NCBI GenBank assembly: GCA_016208855.1
Contig: JACQXF010000015.1
Location: forward strand, 1 to 36,871
DNA from: Nitrospirota bacterium
Lineage (GTDB): Bacteria > Nitrospirota > Thermodesulfovibrionia > UBA6902 > DSMQ01
Reading direction: 5' to 3'
Length of the DNA stretch: 36,871 nucleotides
Position 1 is the stretch's first letter, and each line of letters opens with the position of its first letter. Positions 17,781-26,099 of the stretch are shown piece after piece. Position numbers and translations under genes: made by a program. Under the pieces are notes generated by a model. The model did not search any database, was not told where the DNA came from, and worked only from the letters and a program-made list of their open reading frames with translations.

Positions 17781-19523
17781 ATTATTGTAGAATCAGAAAA
17801 TAAGAAGGAACTGCTTGAGACTTACCGCCATAGCACATCTCACATTATGGCACACGCTGTAAAAAAGCTGTATCCTGATACAAAACTGGCTATTGGTCCT
17901 GCTACGGCAGAGGGCTTCTATTATGATTTTGACTGCTCAAAAGCTATTACAGATGAAGACCTTCCCCGAATAGAAGAAAAGATGAGGGAGATAATAAAGG
18001 CAGGCAGATCATTTGTCAGGAAAGAGTTCTCCAAGAAAGACGCGATAGAGTTGTTTAATAAAAAAGGAGAACCATATAAGATTGAACTACTAAATGATAT
18101 AGAAGACGAAATCGTATCAGTATATGAAGAAGGCGATTTTGTAGACCTCTGCCGCGGTCCTCATTTAAGCTCCACAGGTGAAGTGAAGGCATTTAAACTG
18201 CTTTCTGTTGCAGGGGCCTACTGGCGCGGAGACGAGCGCAACAAGATGCTTCAGAGGGTTTACGGCGTAGCCTTCACAGAAGAAGGCGAGCTTGAAAAAT
18301 ATCTTAGATTTCTTGAGGAGGTAAAGCGCAGGGACCACAGGAGGCTGGGAAAGGATCTTGACCTCTTCAGCATTCAAGATGATATAGGGGCTGGTCTTGT
18401 GTTATGGCATCCAAAAGGCGCAGCCATAAGAAAAACAATAGAAGACTTCTGGAGAGATGAACACCAGAAGGCAGGCTATCAGATTCTTTATACGCCGCAT
18501 ATAGCAAAGCTTGATTTATGGAAGAAGACAGGCCATCTGGATTTCTATGCTGAGAATATGTATTCTCCTATGGAGATAGAAGGCCTTCAGTATGAACTAA
18601 AGCCAATGAACTGCCCATTTCATATTTCAATCTATAAAGGTCATCTGAGAAGCTATAAGGAACTTCCGATCAGGTTTGCTGAGCTTGGGACAGTCTATAG
18701 ATATGAACGCTCAGGAGTGCTTCACGGGCTTTTGAGAGTGAGGGGATTTACCCAGGATGATGCGCATATATTCTGCCGTGAAGACCAGATAGAGGAAGAG
18801 GTGCACAAGGTTTTAGATTTTACCCTTTTTATCCTTAAGACCTTTGGCTTTAATGATTATGAGATATACCTTTCAACGCGTCCTGAAAAATATGTCGGTA
18901 CACTGGATGCATGGGAAAGGGCTACAAATGCATTAAAGGACGCTTTAATGCATAAAGGCTTACAATATGAAGTTGACCCGGGCGAGGGGGTTTTTTACGG
19001 ACCTAAGATTGATATAAAGGTAAAGGACTGTCTTGGCAGGCCATGGCAGTGCAGTACAATACAGGTGGACTTCAATATCCCTGAGAGGCTTGATGTAACC
19101 TACAGGGCTGCAGACAACAAGGACTCAAGGCCTATAATGATACACCGCGCCCTGATGGGTTCACTTGAGAGATTTTTTGGCATCCTTATAGAGCATTATG
19201 CCGGGGCATTCCCGCTCTGGCTTGCGCCCTTGCAGCTTAGAATATTGACTATTTCTGAGCATCATGTAGAATATGGAAGTGTTATACAGGAGGCGCTTGT
19301 AAAAGAAGGACTGCGCATTGATATGGATATAAGAAACGAGAAGATAGGTTATAAGATAAGAGAAGCAACTCTCATGAAGATCCCTTATCTATGCATCATA
19401 GGGGATAAAGAAAAGACAAACGGAACCTTAAATGTCAGGAGAAGAAACGGAGAGAATCTCGGGGAGATGTCTCTTGATAAATTAAAAACAATCCTCACTG
19501 AGGAAACAACAAATCGGAGGTAG
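17781..19523 (+). CDS. thrS: Threonyl-tRNA synthetase lacking the TGS domain, with an ATT start
   Basis: Charges tRNA-Thr. The first ATG (17847) falls inside the conserved YRHSTSHIMAHAV segment of the editing domain, so the protein must start earlier. The open frame reaches a stop at 17778-17780, leaving ATT at 17781 or 17784 as the only sensible starts, 5 or 8 bases after GGAGGT. The 580-residue protein has the editing domain (HSTSH, GFYYDFD), catalytic motifs (MNCPFHISIYK with zinc Cys; FAELGTVYRYERSGVLHGLLRVRGFTQDDAHIF) and anticodon-binding domain (APLQLRILTISEHH). The usual N-terminal TGS domain of about 60 residues is absent. First gene of thrS-infC-rpmI. Confidence 0.93.
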   Translation: MIVESENKKELLETYRHSTSHIMAHAVKKLYPDTKLAIGPATAEGFYYDFDCSKAITDEDLPRIEEKMREIIKAGRSFVRKEFSKKDAIELFNKKGEPYKIELLNDIEDEIVSVYEEGDFVDLCRGPHLSSTGEVKAFKLLSVAGAYWRGDERNKMLQRVYGVAFTEEGELEKYLRFLEEVKRRDHRRLGKDLDLFSIQDDIGAGLVLWHPKGAAIRKTIEDFWRDEHQKAGYQILYTPHIAKLDLWKKTGHLDFYAENMYSPMEIEGLQYELKPMNCPFHISIYKGHLRSYKELPIRFAELGTVYRYERSGVLHGLLRVRGFTQDDAHIFCREDQIEEEVHKVLDFTLFILKTFGFNDYEIYLSTRPEKYVGTLDAWERATNALKDALMHKGLQYEVDPGEGVFYGPKIDIKVKDCLGRPWQCSTIQVDFNIPERLDVTYRAADNKDSRPIMIHRALMGSLERFFGILIEHYAGAFPLWLAPLQLRILTISEHHVEYGSVIQEALVKEGLRIDMDIRNEKIGYKIREATLMKIPYLCIIGDKEKTNGTLNVRRRNGENLGEMSLDKLKTILTEETTNRR

Positions 19524-19526
19524 ACA

Positions 19527-20024
19527 ATAAGCAAGGATTTAAGGGTAAACACAGGAATCAGGGCAAAAGAAGTAAGGCTTATCGGACATGACAGCAGACA
19601 GGTAGGCATTATCCCTATAAGAGAAGCCTTAAAAATGGCTGAGGAAGCAGGGCTTGATCTGGTAGAGGTCTCACCAGGGGCTGCACCGCCTGTATGCAGG
19701 ATAATGAATTTTGGGAAGTACCGCTATGAGCTGAGCAAAAAGCATACGTCAAAGCATAAGACGATAGATGTTAAAGAGGTAAAGATAAGGCCTCAAATAA
19801 CCGAGCATGATCTGGAGCTAAAGATAAAAAATATAAAACGCTTTCTTGAGGAAGGTGATAAGGCAAAGGTGACAATGATCTTCAGGGGCAGAGAGATTAT
19901 ATACTCTTCGCTGGCTAAAAGGATTTTTGACAGAATCCGTCAGGAGTTCGCAGATAAGGCTAATATTGAACAGGAAGCAAGGTTGGAAGGAAAACATATG
20001 ATAATGGTGTTTTCCCCTAAGTAA
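19527..20024 (+). CDS. infC: Translation initiation factor IF-3, ATA start
   Basis: IF3 checks start codons and keeps ribosomal subunits apart. The start is ATA at 19527, six bases after GGAGG, giving ISKDLRVNTGIRAKEVRLIG and a 165-residue protein of normal length; the first ATG (19635) would cut off half of the N domain. Later motifs are AEEAGLDLVEVSPGAAPPVCRIMNFGKYRYE and the C domain KEVKIRPQITEHDLELKIKNIKRFL. Rare start codons (AUU in E. coli) make infC self-regulating because IF3 rejects them; the same logic should hold here. The start lies three bases after the thrS stop. Confidence 0.95.
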   Translation: MSKDLRVNTGIRAKEVRLIGHDSRQVGIIPIREALKMAEEAGLDLVEVSPGAAPPVCRIMNFGKYRYELSKKHTSKHKTIDVKEVKIRPQITEHDLELKIKNIKRFLEEGDKAKVTMIFRGREIIYSSLAKRIFDRIRQEFADKANIEQEARLEGKHMIMVFSPK

Positions 20025-20063
20025 GTTAAAAGCTATAAATTAAAAGTTAATGAGGAGGGAGAA

Positions 20064-20261
20064 ATGCCAAAATTAAAAACCCACAGCGGCGCTGCAAAGA
20101 GGTTTAAAAAAACAGGCACCGGAAAGATTAAAAGAAACAAGGCCTATAAGAGCCATCTTCTTACAGGGAAGTCTTCAAAAAGGACAAAGAAACTAAGAAG
20201 AGGCACCCTTATTGATAAGACGAATTACGATAATATTAAGAAACTATTGCCAAATATGTAG
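20064..20261 (+). CDS. rpmI: Ribosomal protein bL35
   Basis: A 65-residue basic protein: [21 protein letters not shown], then [23 protein letters not shown], the full bL35 signature. GGAGGGAG precedes the ATG. In most bacteria rplT follows directly, but here the next gene is a sigma-54 regulator, so the ribosomal operon ends at rpmI in this genome or assembly. Confidence 0.97.
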   Translation: MPKLKTHSGAAKRFKKTGTGKIKRNKAYKSHLLTGKSSKRTKKLRRGTLIDKTNYDNIKKLLPNM

Positions 20262-20283
20262 ATGTTTAATATATGGCATCTGA

Positions 20284-20322
20284 TGTCAATTTTATTGACA
20301 ATTGTTTTTACTATAGTATAAT
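20284..20322 (+). promoter_or_regulatory. Consensus sigma-70 promoter with overlapping operator
   Basis: TTGACA (20295-20300) and TATAAT (20317-20322) are perfect boxes with a 16-base spacer, about 50 bases before the sigma-54 activator gene. A 7+3+7 inverted repeat TGTCAAT-TTT-ATTGACA (20284-20300) covers the -35, an obvious repressor or autoregulator site candidate. Confidence 0.75.
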
Positions 20323-20375
20323 TTAAATAAACTCCTAAGCAAGGCAAAGAGAAAATATTCCAAGGAGGAAGCGCC

Positions 20376-21839
20376 ATGCCGAGGTTAGATGCGCGATGTG
20401 AGGTTGACCTTCCGGTAAATGTTGTTTTGGATGATAACGGTAGTGACGGCATAACAGAGAAAGAGGCAAAATTTTCCAATGTCAGCCTTGGCGGTGCTTA
20501 TATTGCTTGCAAACCCCCATATCCTGATAAGAAGATAATAGGGCTAAGATATGCGTTGCCGCGCTATGGCGAGTTTGAAATAGTAGGAGAGGTTGTAAGA
20601 AGAGAACAACAGGGAATAGTTACAAGATTTTATAATATAAACAGGGATGCAAGGTTAAAGCTATGGGATTATATAAGCGAGAACTTAACCGAGGTTGAAA
20701 CATGCCCTTATTGCAATACAAAGATTACGCAGAAGCTGAGAAGATGTACTGTTTGCGGATGGAGCCTGAATTTTGATTCTCCGAATTACTTTATTGAACA
20801 TGAGAAGGAATCCTTTCTCCAAAGGGTTGCCACGCGCTGCAACTCCCTTACATTAGAAGATATCTACAAGGTCCTTAACTTCATAGATGTAGAAATTTTA
20901 AAGATAGGGAAGAGTTTTGAGATTAACGACGAGTTCGTCGGATCAAGCAGAGGCATGCTTGATGTTTTTTCAATGATAAGGAAGGTGGCTGCAACAGACC
21001 TTCCCGTGCTTATAACAGGAGAAAGCGGCACAGGGAAGGAATTAACAGCTATGGCTATTCATGAAAGGAGCACCAGAAGGGATAAACCATTTGTTCCTAT
21101 AAATTGTGCTGCCATTCCTGAGAACCTCCTTGAGGCAGAGTTGTTTGGTTATGAGAAGGGTGCATTTACCGGCGCTTTTAATACCAAGGCAGGAAAATTT
21201 GAATGTGCAAACGGCGGAACTATATTTCTGGATGAGATAAGTGAGCTTCCGGTTGGTCTTCAGTCAAAACTCCTGAGGTTCCTTGAAGATAAAGTCGTTG
21301 AGAGGATAGGCTCTAAAAACGGAGAAAAAGTGGATGCACGGATTATAGCTGCAAGCTGCAGGGATATTAAATCATGTGTGTCTAAAGGAACTTTCAGGGG
21401 TGATCTATTCTATAGATTAGATGTCTTCTCTATAAATATACCGTCTGTCAGGGAAAGAGGAGACGACAAAGTAATACTTGCACGGTATTTCCTGAATAAG
21501 TTCTCTAAAGAGATGGGCATATCCAAGGTATTTGCAAGAGAGACGATTGATGCAATAAGACACTATGATTGGCCTGGGAATGTGAGAGAGATTATAAGCA
21601 AAATAAGAAGGGCTGTTGTGATGGCAAATGATACAACCATTACTCCAAAAGATTTAGATCTGCACGAGCAGAGTGAGCAGCAAGGTATCACTCCTCTGCG
21701 AGAAATAAGGTATAGCATTGAAAAGGAGAAGTTAATAGAAGCCATGGCTGCCTACAACAGTAATATCACAAAGGTAGCAAAGGCTCTCGGCATAAGCCGT
21801 CCCTCTGTATATAGCCTGAAAAAGAAGTTTGATATTTAA
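20376..21839 (+). CDS. PilZ / zinc-ribbon / sigma-54-dependent transcription activator
   Basis: A 487-residue enhancer-binding protein. Residues 1-100 are a PilZ domain with both c-di-GMP signatures, R3-LDA-R7 and NVSLGG (35-40). A four-Cys zinc ribbon follows (CPYC at 110-113, CTVC at 124-127). The AAA+ domain has Walker A GESGTGKE (215-222), the sigma-54 contact loop GAFTGA (262-267), Walker B GTIFLDEI and the WPGNVRE motif (399-405). A Fis-type helix-turn-helix ends it (about 462-485). There is no receiver domain, so control is probably by c-di-GMP rather than phosphorylation. Natural targets include sigma-54 promoters such as those at 34063 and 35812. The amidase gene follows closely. Confidence 0.92.
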   Translation: MPRLDARCEVDLPVNVVLDDNGSDGITEKEAKFSNVSLGGAYIACKPPYPDKKIIGLRYALPRYGEFEIVGEVVRREQQGIVTRFYNINRDARLKLWDYISENLTEVETCPYCNTKITQKLRRCTVCGWSLNFDSPNYFIEHEKESFLQRVATRCNSLTLEDIYKVLNFIDVEILKIGKSFEINDEFVGSSRGMLDVFSMIRKVAATDLPVLITGESGTGKELTAMAIHERSTRRDKPFVPINCAAIPENLLEAELFGYEKGAFTGAFNTKAGKFECANGGTIFLDEISELPVGLQSKLLRFLEDKVVERIGSKNGEKVDARIIAASCRDIKSCVSKGTFRGDLFYRLDVFSINIPSVRERGDDKVILARYFLNKFSKEMGISKVFARETIDAIRHYDWPGNVREIISKIRRAVVMANDTTITPKDLDLHEQSEQQGITPLREIRYSIEKEKLIEAMAAYNSNITKVAKALGISRPSVYSLKKKFDI

Positions 21840-21849
21840 ACCTCATAAT

Positions 21850-22992
21850 ATGAAAAGGGCGTTACTAAGCATTCTAATAATAGTCCTTTTCTCTGTTAAC
21901 GGAAAAGACGCTGACAGCGCTCTCCTCCATGATATTAGGCACTGGTCAAACGAACAATATACAAGGATTGTTATTGACTTAGACAGCCCCACAGACTTTA
22001 AACAAAACCGCCTCTCAAACCCTGACAGACTTTATTTTGACCTCCGTAACTGCAGCCTGCCTAAGGAAATAGCCGCATCATTACCAATAGGAGACAGTAT
22101 TCTTAAGGGCGTGAGGGCTGCACAGTTTGATAAAACTACAGTCCGGGTTGTACTTGATTTGGAGTACTCTGAGAGCGTAAATGTCTTTACCCTTCATGAG
22201 CCTTTCAGGATTATTATAGATGTCTATGGCAAGAAGAAGTCCATAACTCCTTCAAATAAAGAGGCTGACAAGGGCATTGCCGGGATTAAGAGGATTGTGA
22301 TTGATGCCGGACACGGCGGCAAAGATACAGGAGCCATAGGGCCTCACGGCCTTTATGAGAAGGATGTGGTGCTGCAGGTTGCAAAGAAACTCGGAGAAAT
22401 CCTTGCTGAGGAATATGGCGTTAATGTATTTTTTACCAGGGACAGGGATGTCTTTATTCCCCTTGAAGAGAGAACGGCAATTGCAAACTCCAGAAAGGCC
22501 GACCTTTTTATATCTATTCATGCCAATGCGAGCCCTAAAAGGGCTGCGAAGGGGATAGAGACCTATATACTTAACTGGACTGATGACGAAGAGGCAATAA
22601 GGGTTGCGGCGAGGGAAAATGCAATATCTCTGAAGAAGATGCGCGAGATTCAGAGCGACCTGCAGCTTATACTTCATGACCTTGCAAGGGATAATAAAAG
22701 GGATGAGTCCATGAAGCTTGCTTATAATGTACAGTCTTCTCTTATTGATACACTTAAAGAAGATTATCGTGACGTTGTTGACCTTGGCGTTAAGCATGCA
22801 TTATTTTATGTGCTTGTAGGAGCGGAGATGCCGTCAATACTTGCTGAGATATCCTTTATCAGCAATCCTGATGAAGAAAAGAGGCTTTCTGATGAAAACT
22901 ACAGGGATAGGATAGCAGAGGCGATAGCCCTGGGGGTGAAGGGGTATATCGCTCCTTCAAGGTTTGCAAAGAAAGTGAATGACAAGATTTAG
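21850..22992 (+). CDS. N-acetylmuramoyl-L-alanine amidase with AMIN domain
   Basis: Cleaves the amide between muramic acid and the stem peptide during cell separation. About 380 residues from the ATG at 21850 (a TTG at 21829 is less likely): signal peptide KRALLSILIIVLF, an AMIN peptidoglycan-targeting domain (about 25-125, YTRIVIDLDSPTDF...FRIIIDVYG), and an Amidase_3 zinc domain (IVIDAGHGGKDTGAIG, YEKDVVLQ, FISIHANAS, ILAEISFISNPDEE) with both zinc His/Glu sets and the catalytic Glu. An AmiC-like periplasmic enzyme. Its end overlaps the EcfT gene by 14 bases. Confidence 0.92.
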   Translation: MKRALLSILIIVLFSVNGKDADSALLHDIRHWSNEQYTRIVIDLDSPTDFKQNRLSNPDRLYFDLRNCSLPKEIAASLPIGDSILKGVRAAQFDKTTVRVVLDLEYSESVNVFTLHEPFRIIIDVYGKKKSITPSNKEADKGIAGIKRIVIDAGHGGKDTGAIGPHGLYEKDVVLQVAKKLGEILAEEYGVNVFFTRDRDVFIPLEERTAIANSRKADLFISIHANASPKRAAKGIETYILNWTDDEEAIRVAARENAISLKKMREIQSDLQLILHDLARDNKRDESMKLAYNVQSSLIDTLKEDYRDVVDLGVKHALFYVLVGAEMPSILAEISFISNPDEEKRLSDENYRDRIAEAIALGVKGYIAPSRFAKKVNDKI

Positions 22993-23584
22993 CCCCGGGG
23001 TAAAGATATCTTCTTATGTCCTGCTTATATTTGCGCTATTTCTTTTCCGGTCTTTTAACGTAACAATTATCCTATCAATTATAGTAATTACCCTCTCCTT
23101 CACGGTTTCTTTTTCAACCCTAAAAAAGGGATTATTTCCTATATTATTATTTTTAACATTTACTTTTTTAAGTAATGCTTTTTTTCATACAGGCAAGGTT
23201 AGTTATGAAATTGGAAGACTAACAATGACCGAGGAAGGTATCAGTGACGGAGTTAGGCTTACATTGCGTCTCTTTACGCTTATATTAGGGGCTAAGATAT
23301 TGACATCAACAACCACAGCAGAGGAGTTAGTCAGAGGCATGAGCACGCTTTTAGGCCCGTTGGGACGGATAAAGGCAATAAAGGAGTTTATGACTATAAT
23401 GTCTCTTACTTTTAGATTTCTGCCAATAATTTATAATGAGGCGCAGAACCTCTATAAAGAGGCAAAAAGCAATTACACTAAGGCTACTTTTATAGATAAA
23501 CTTAAAGTATTTGCTGCCATTCTTACGCCTTTGTTTGAGAGGAGCATGAAGAAGGCAAGGGATTTAGATAATAGTATAAGTTAA
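22979..23584 (+). CDS. ECF transporter T component-like membrane protein
   Basis: A 201-residue protein with about five membrane helices (VLLIFALFLFRSF, IILSIIVITLSFTVSF, PILLFLTFTFLSNAFF, LTLRLFTLILGAKIL, and one near the C-terminal half). The cytoplasmic helix FLPIIYNEAQNLYKEAKSN resembles the EcfT coupling helices. The family transmits ATPase motion to substrate-binding S components in vitamin or metal uptake. No EcfA ATPase or S component is adjacent, so the substrate is unknown. It overlaps the amidase gene by 14 bases and precedes the D-aminoacylase-like gene by 14. Confidence 0.7.
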   Translation: MTRFSPGVKISSYVLLIFALFLFRSFNVTIILSIIVITLSFTVSFSTLKKGLFPILLFLTFTFLSNAFFHTGKVSYEIGRLTMTEEGISDGVRLTLRLFTLILGAKILTSTTTAEELVRGMSTLLGPLGRIKAIKEFMTIMSLTFRFLPIIYNEAQNLYKEAKSNYTKATFIDKLKVFAAILTPLFERSMKKARDLDNSIS

Positions 23585-23598
23585 GAGAGGGATAAGAT

Positions 23599-25191
23599 TT
23601 GAGCTTTGATTTTTTAATTAAAGGCGGCCTTGTGATTGACGGCCTGAGGGCAAATTCAGAGCCTAAAGAGATTGATATAGGCATTGAAGGTGACAGAATC
23701 AGGGCAATCGGGGACTTTTCTGAAGAGAGCGCTAAGAAGGTAATTGATGCCAGGGGGGTTTGTGTATGTCCTGGTTTTATTGATGCCCATGCCCATTCCG
23801 AATTTACATTATTAGCAGACGGGAGGGCTCATGGGAAGATATGTCAGGGAGTAACAACAGAAATAAACGGCAACTGCGGCCTCTCTGCAGCGCCTCTTTA
23901 TGGCGAGGCACTGCAGCAGAGGGAAGGAGACCTTGAGGAACTACACATCAATGAGAGATGGAACAGTCTTCAGGAATACTTTACGCTATTAAATAAAAAA
24001 GGTTTTGCTGCTAACTTTGCAACGCTTGTGGGGCATGGAAACCTGCGGGCTTCTGTTATGGGGTATGCCGCAAGGGAGCCAAGCGAAGTTGAGATGAAAA
24101 AGATGGCTGAGCTCCTTAGGACGGCAATGCAGTCAGGAGCAAAAGGTCTTTCTACCGGTCTTATTTATCCGCCCGGTGTTTATTCTACAACAGAGGAGAT
24201 TAACGGGCTTGCTAAGGAGGCCGCACTTCATAACGGTCTTTATACATCGCATCTAAGGAGCGAGGGGGACAATTTATTAGAGGCGATTGAAGAGGCTGTG
24301 AAGATTGGTTTTAAGTCCGACATAGATGTACATATATCTCATCTAAAAACCAGCGGCAGAAGAAATTGGTCTAAAATAAAAGATGCATTTAAAAAAATTG
24401 ATGAGGCAAGATTGATTGGGTTGAACATTTCCTGCGACAGATATCCCTATATCGCAGGAAGCACTGATCTGGATGCCGTGCTTCCTGCATGGACTTATGA
24501 AGGAGGGCATAGTAAAGAGTTGGAAAGGCTTAAGGACCCTGAAGTCCGGGAAAGGATAAGGAAAGAGATACAGCAGGCCTCAGAGGGACAAAATGGCGGG
24601 GATTATTGGGATAGCATCATGATATCATCCCTGAATGTGGAGAAAAACAAATGGATGGAGGGTAAGAAGATTTCTGATATAGGCAAGGCTGTTGGCAGGC
24701 TGCCTATAGAACTCCTTTTTGACATCCTCATAGAGGAAGACCTGAGGGTATCAGCGATATTTTTTTCCATGAGTGAAGATAATCTGAGGGAAATCTTAAA
24801 GCAGCCTTATACCATGATAGGTTCTGACAGTTCTGCGCGCTGTTTTGACGGTATTACTGCAAAAGGGAAGCCGCATCCAAGGGGGTTTGGCTCTTTTCCA
24901 AGGGTTCTCGGCAGATATTTTGGCGAGGAAAAGATTCTCTCTGTAACAGAGGCTGTTTATAAAATGACAGGGCTTCCTGCAAAGACATTTAGAATTAAGG
25001 AACGCGGAGTTATTGCTACCGGATTCTTTGCTGATATTATTATATTTGACCACGACAGGATAAAGGACAGGGCGAGTTTTGATAATCCCTTTAGAAAGCC
25101 GGACGGAATTTACTATGTGTTTGTTAATGGTGTTCCTGCTTTATGGGAAGGGGAGTTTACACAGGAGTTGCCTGGAAGGATACTTACGTAG
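23599..25191 (+). CDS. N-acyl-D-amino-acid deacylase family amidohydrolase
   Basis: A 530-residue amidohydrolase starting at TTG 23599. The start LIKGGLVIDGL is typical of the superfamily, with metal ligands in CPGFIDAHAHSE (His64, His66), the Cys of EINGNCGLSAAP (about 93), TSHLRSEGDN, VHISHLKTSG and the final catalytic Asp in MIGSDSSA. The architecture matches D-aminoacylases, which release D-amino acids from N-acyl forms. Given the adjacent peptidoglycan amidase, a role in D-amino acid recycling is possible but not shown. Confidence 0.85.
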   Translation: MSFDFLIKGGLVIDGLRANSEPKEIDIGIEGDRIRAIGDFSEESAKKVIDARGVCVCPGFIDAHAHSEFTLLADGRAHGKICQGVTTEINGNCGLSAAPLYGEALQQREGDLEELHINERWNSLQEYFTLLNKKGFAANFATLVGHGNLRASVMGYAAREPSEVEMKKMAELLRTAMQSGAKGLSTGLIYPPGVYSTTEEINGLAKEAALHNGLYTSHLRSEGDNLLEAIEEAVKIGFKSDIDVHISHLKTSGRRNWSKIKDAFKKIDEARLIGLNISCDRYPYIAGSTDLDAVLPAWTYEGGHSKELERLKDPEVRERIRKEIQQASEGQNGGDYWDSIMISSLNVEKNKWMEGKKISDIGKAVGRLPIELLFDILIEEDLRVSAIFFSMSEDNLREILKQPYTMIGSDSSARCFDGITAKGKPHPRGFGSFPRVLGRYFGEEKILSVTEAVYKMTGLPAKTFRIKERGVIATGFFADIIIFDHDRIKDRASFDNPFRKPDGIYYVFVNGVPALWEGEFTQELPGRILT

Positions 25192-25216
25192 CGTTAACTA
25201 TATCAATCTAAATTAG

Positions 25217-25378
25217 GACATGGGGCTAAATACATCATGCAGTCAATAACAGCGACAGGATATTAGAATGGCTCGTGGCTTATAGCTGATGGCTCATAGC
25301 CTTTGAAACAAAGAGCTATGAACTATGAGCGAACAAAGGAGTCGCTAATTGACTTTATTCGGCATTCAGCCCCATGTC
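25217..25378. repeat. Inverted-repeat element (small MITE-like)
   Basis: Left arm 25217-25256 (starting GACATGGGGCT) matches the reverse complement of 25339-25378 with the same start, sharing AGTCAAT and GCGAC. Between them are direct and inverted copies of a GCTCATAGC/GCTATGAGC-type motif. A related solo arm is at 5677-5723. No gene is seen in 25192-25414. Confidence 0.6.
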
Positions 25379-25414
25379 ATGAATATTTGAGACGGCAGAG
25401 AGCTTTGGTATGCT

Positions 25415-26086
25415 ATGAAAAAACCCATTATTGGAATAACAGGCGACATTGATAACAACAGGTTCTCTATAAAGATGTCATATTCATCCGCTATAGAAAA
25501 GGCAGGCGCTGTGCCTTTTCTTTTGCAGCCATGCTCGTCCAAACATACAATCAAAAGCATTGCGGCTGAGATTGATGCGCTTTTGATATCAGGCGGCGGT
25601 GATATAGATCCGGTCTGCTATGATGAGAAGCCAAAAACCAACCTGTTAAAAGTTGTCTCTGATAAAAGATTTATATTTGAGATGGCGCTGCTTGACGAGG
25701 TAATCTATCTAAATAAGCCGGTGCTTGGAATTTGCTATGGGATGCAGTTTCTGAATGTATTTTTTGGGGGGTCCTTGTATCAGGATTTGAAAAAACAGAA
25801 ACCTGATACGCTTGACCACAAGTTAAGTCATAAAGTTAGAATTTACAACAAGAGCAAATTGTACTATATTTTAGGTATAGGGGATGCAGAGGTGAACAGT
25901 GTGCACCATCAGGGGGTAAAGAGGCTTGGTAAGAGGTTGAGTGTGAGCGCTGTCTCAGGGGATGGCTTGATCGAGGCGATAGAACTAAAGGAATATCCAT
26001 ATCTCATAGGAGTTCAATGGCACCCTGAAAGGCTTTCAGATAAATACTCCCGCAGGCTGTTAAGGTCTTTTGTGAAGGCTGCTTAA
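25415..26086 (+). CDS. Class-I glutamine amidotransferase-like (gamma-glutamyl-GABA hydrolase, PuuD-like)
   Basis: A 223-residue peptidase C26-type protein: PIIGITGDIDNNRFSI, DALLISGGGDIDPVCYDE, nucleophile Cys107 in VLGICYGMQFLNV, NSVHHQGVK and the catalytic His in GVQWHPERL. It should hydrolyse a gamma-glutamyl amide; the substrate could be gamma-glutamyl-GABA or a related peptide. No putrescine-catabolism genes are nearby, so I leave out a symbol. Confidence 0.88.
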   Translation: MKKPIIGITGDIDNNRFSIKMSYSSAIEKAGAVPFLLQPCSSKHTIKSIAAEIDALLISGGGDIDPVCYDEKPKTNLLKVVSDKRFIFEMALLDEVIYLNKPVLGICYGMQFLNVFFGGSLYQDLKKQKPDTLDHKLSHKVRIYNKSKLYYILGIGDAEVNSVHHQGVKRLGKRLSVSAVSGDGLIEAIELKEYPYLIGVQWHPERLSDKYSRRLLRSFVKAA

Positions 26087-26099
26087 AGGAGGAGTTCTG

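Noticed and set aside
22252..22797. 181-codon minus-strand frame inside the amidase
   Set aside because: Antisense of catalytic motifs of the amidase; no independent coding evidence.
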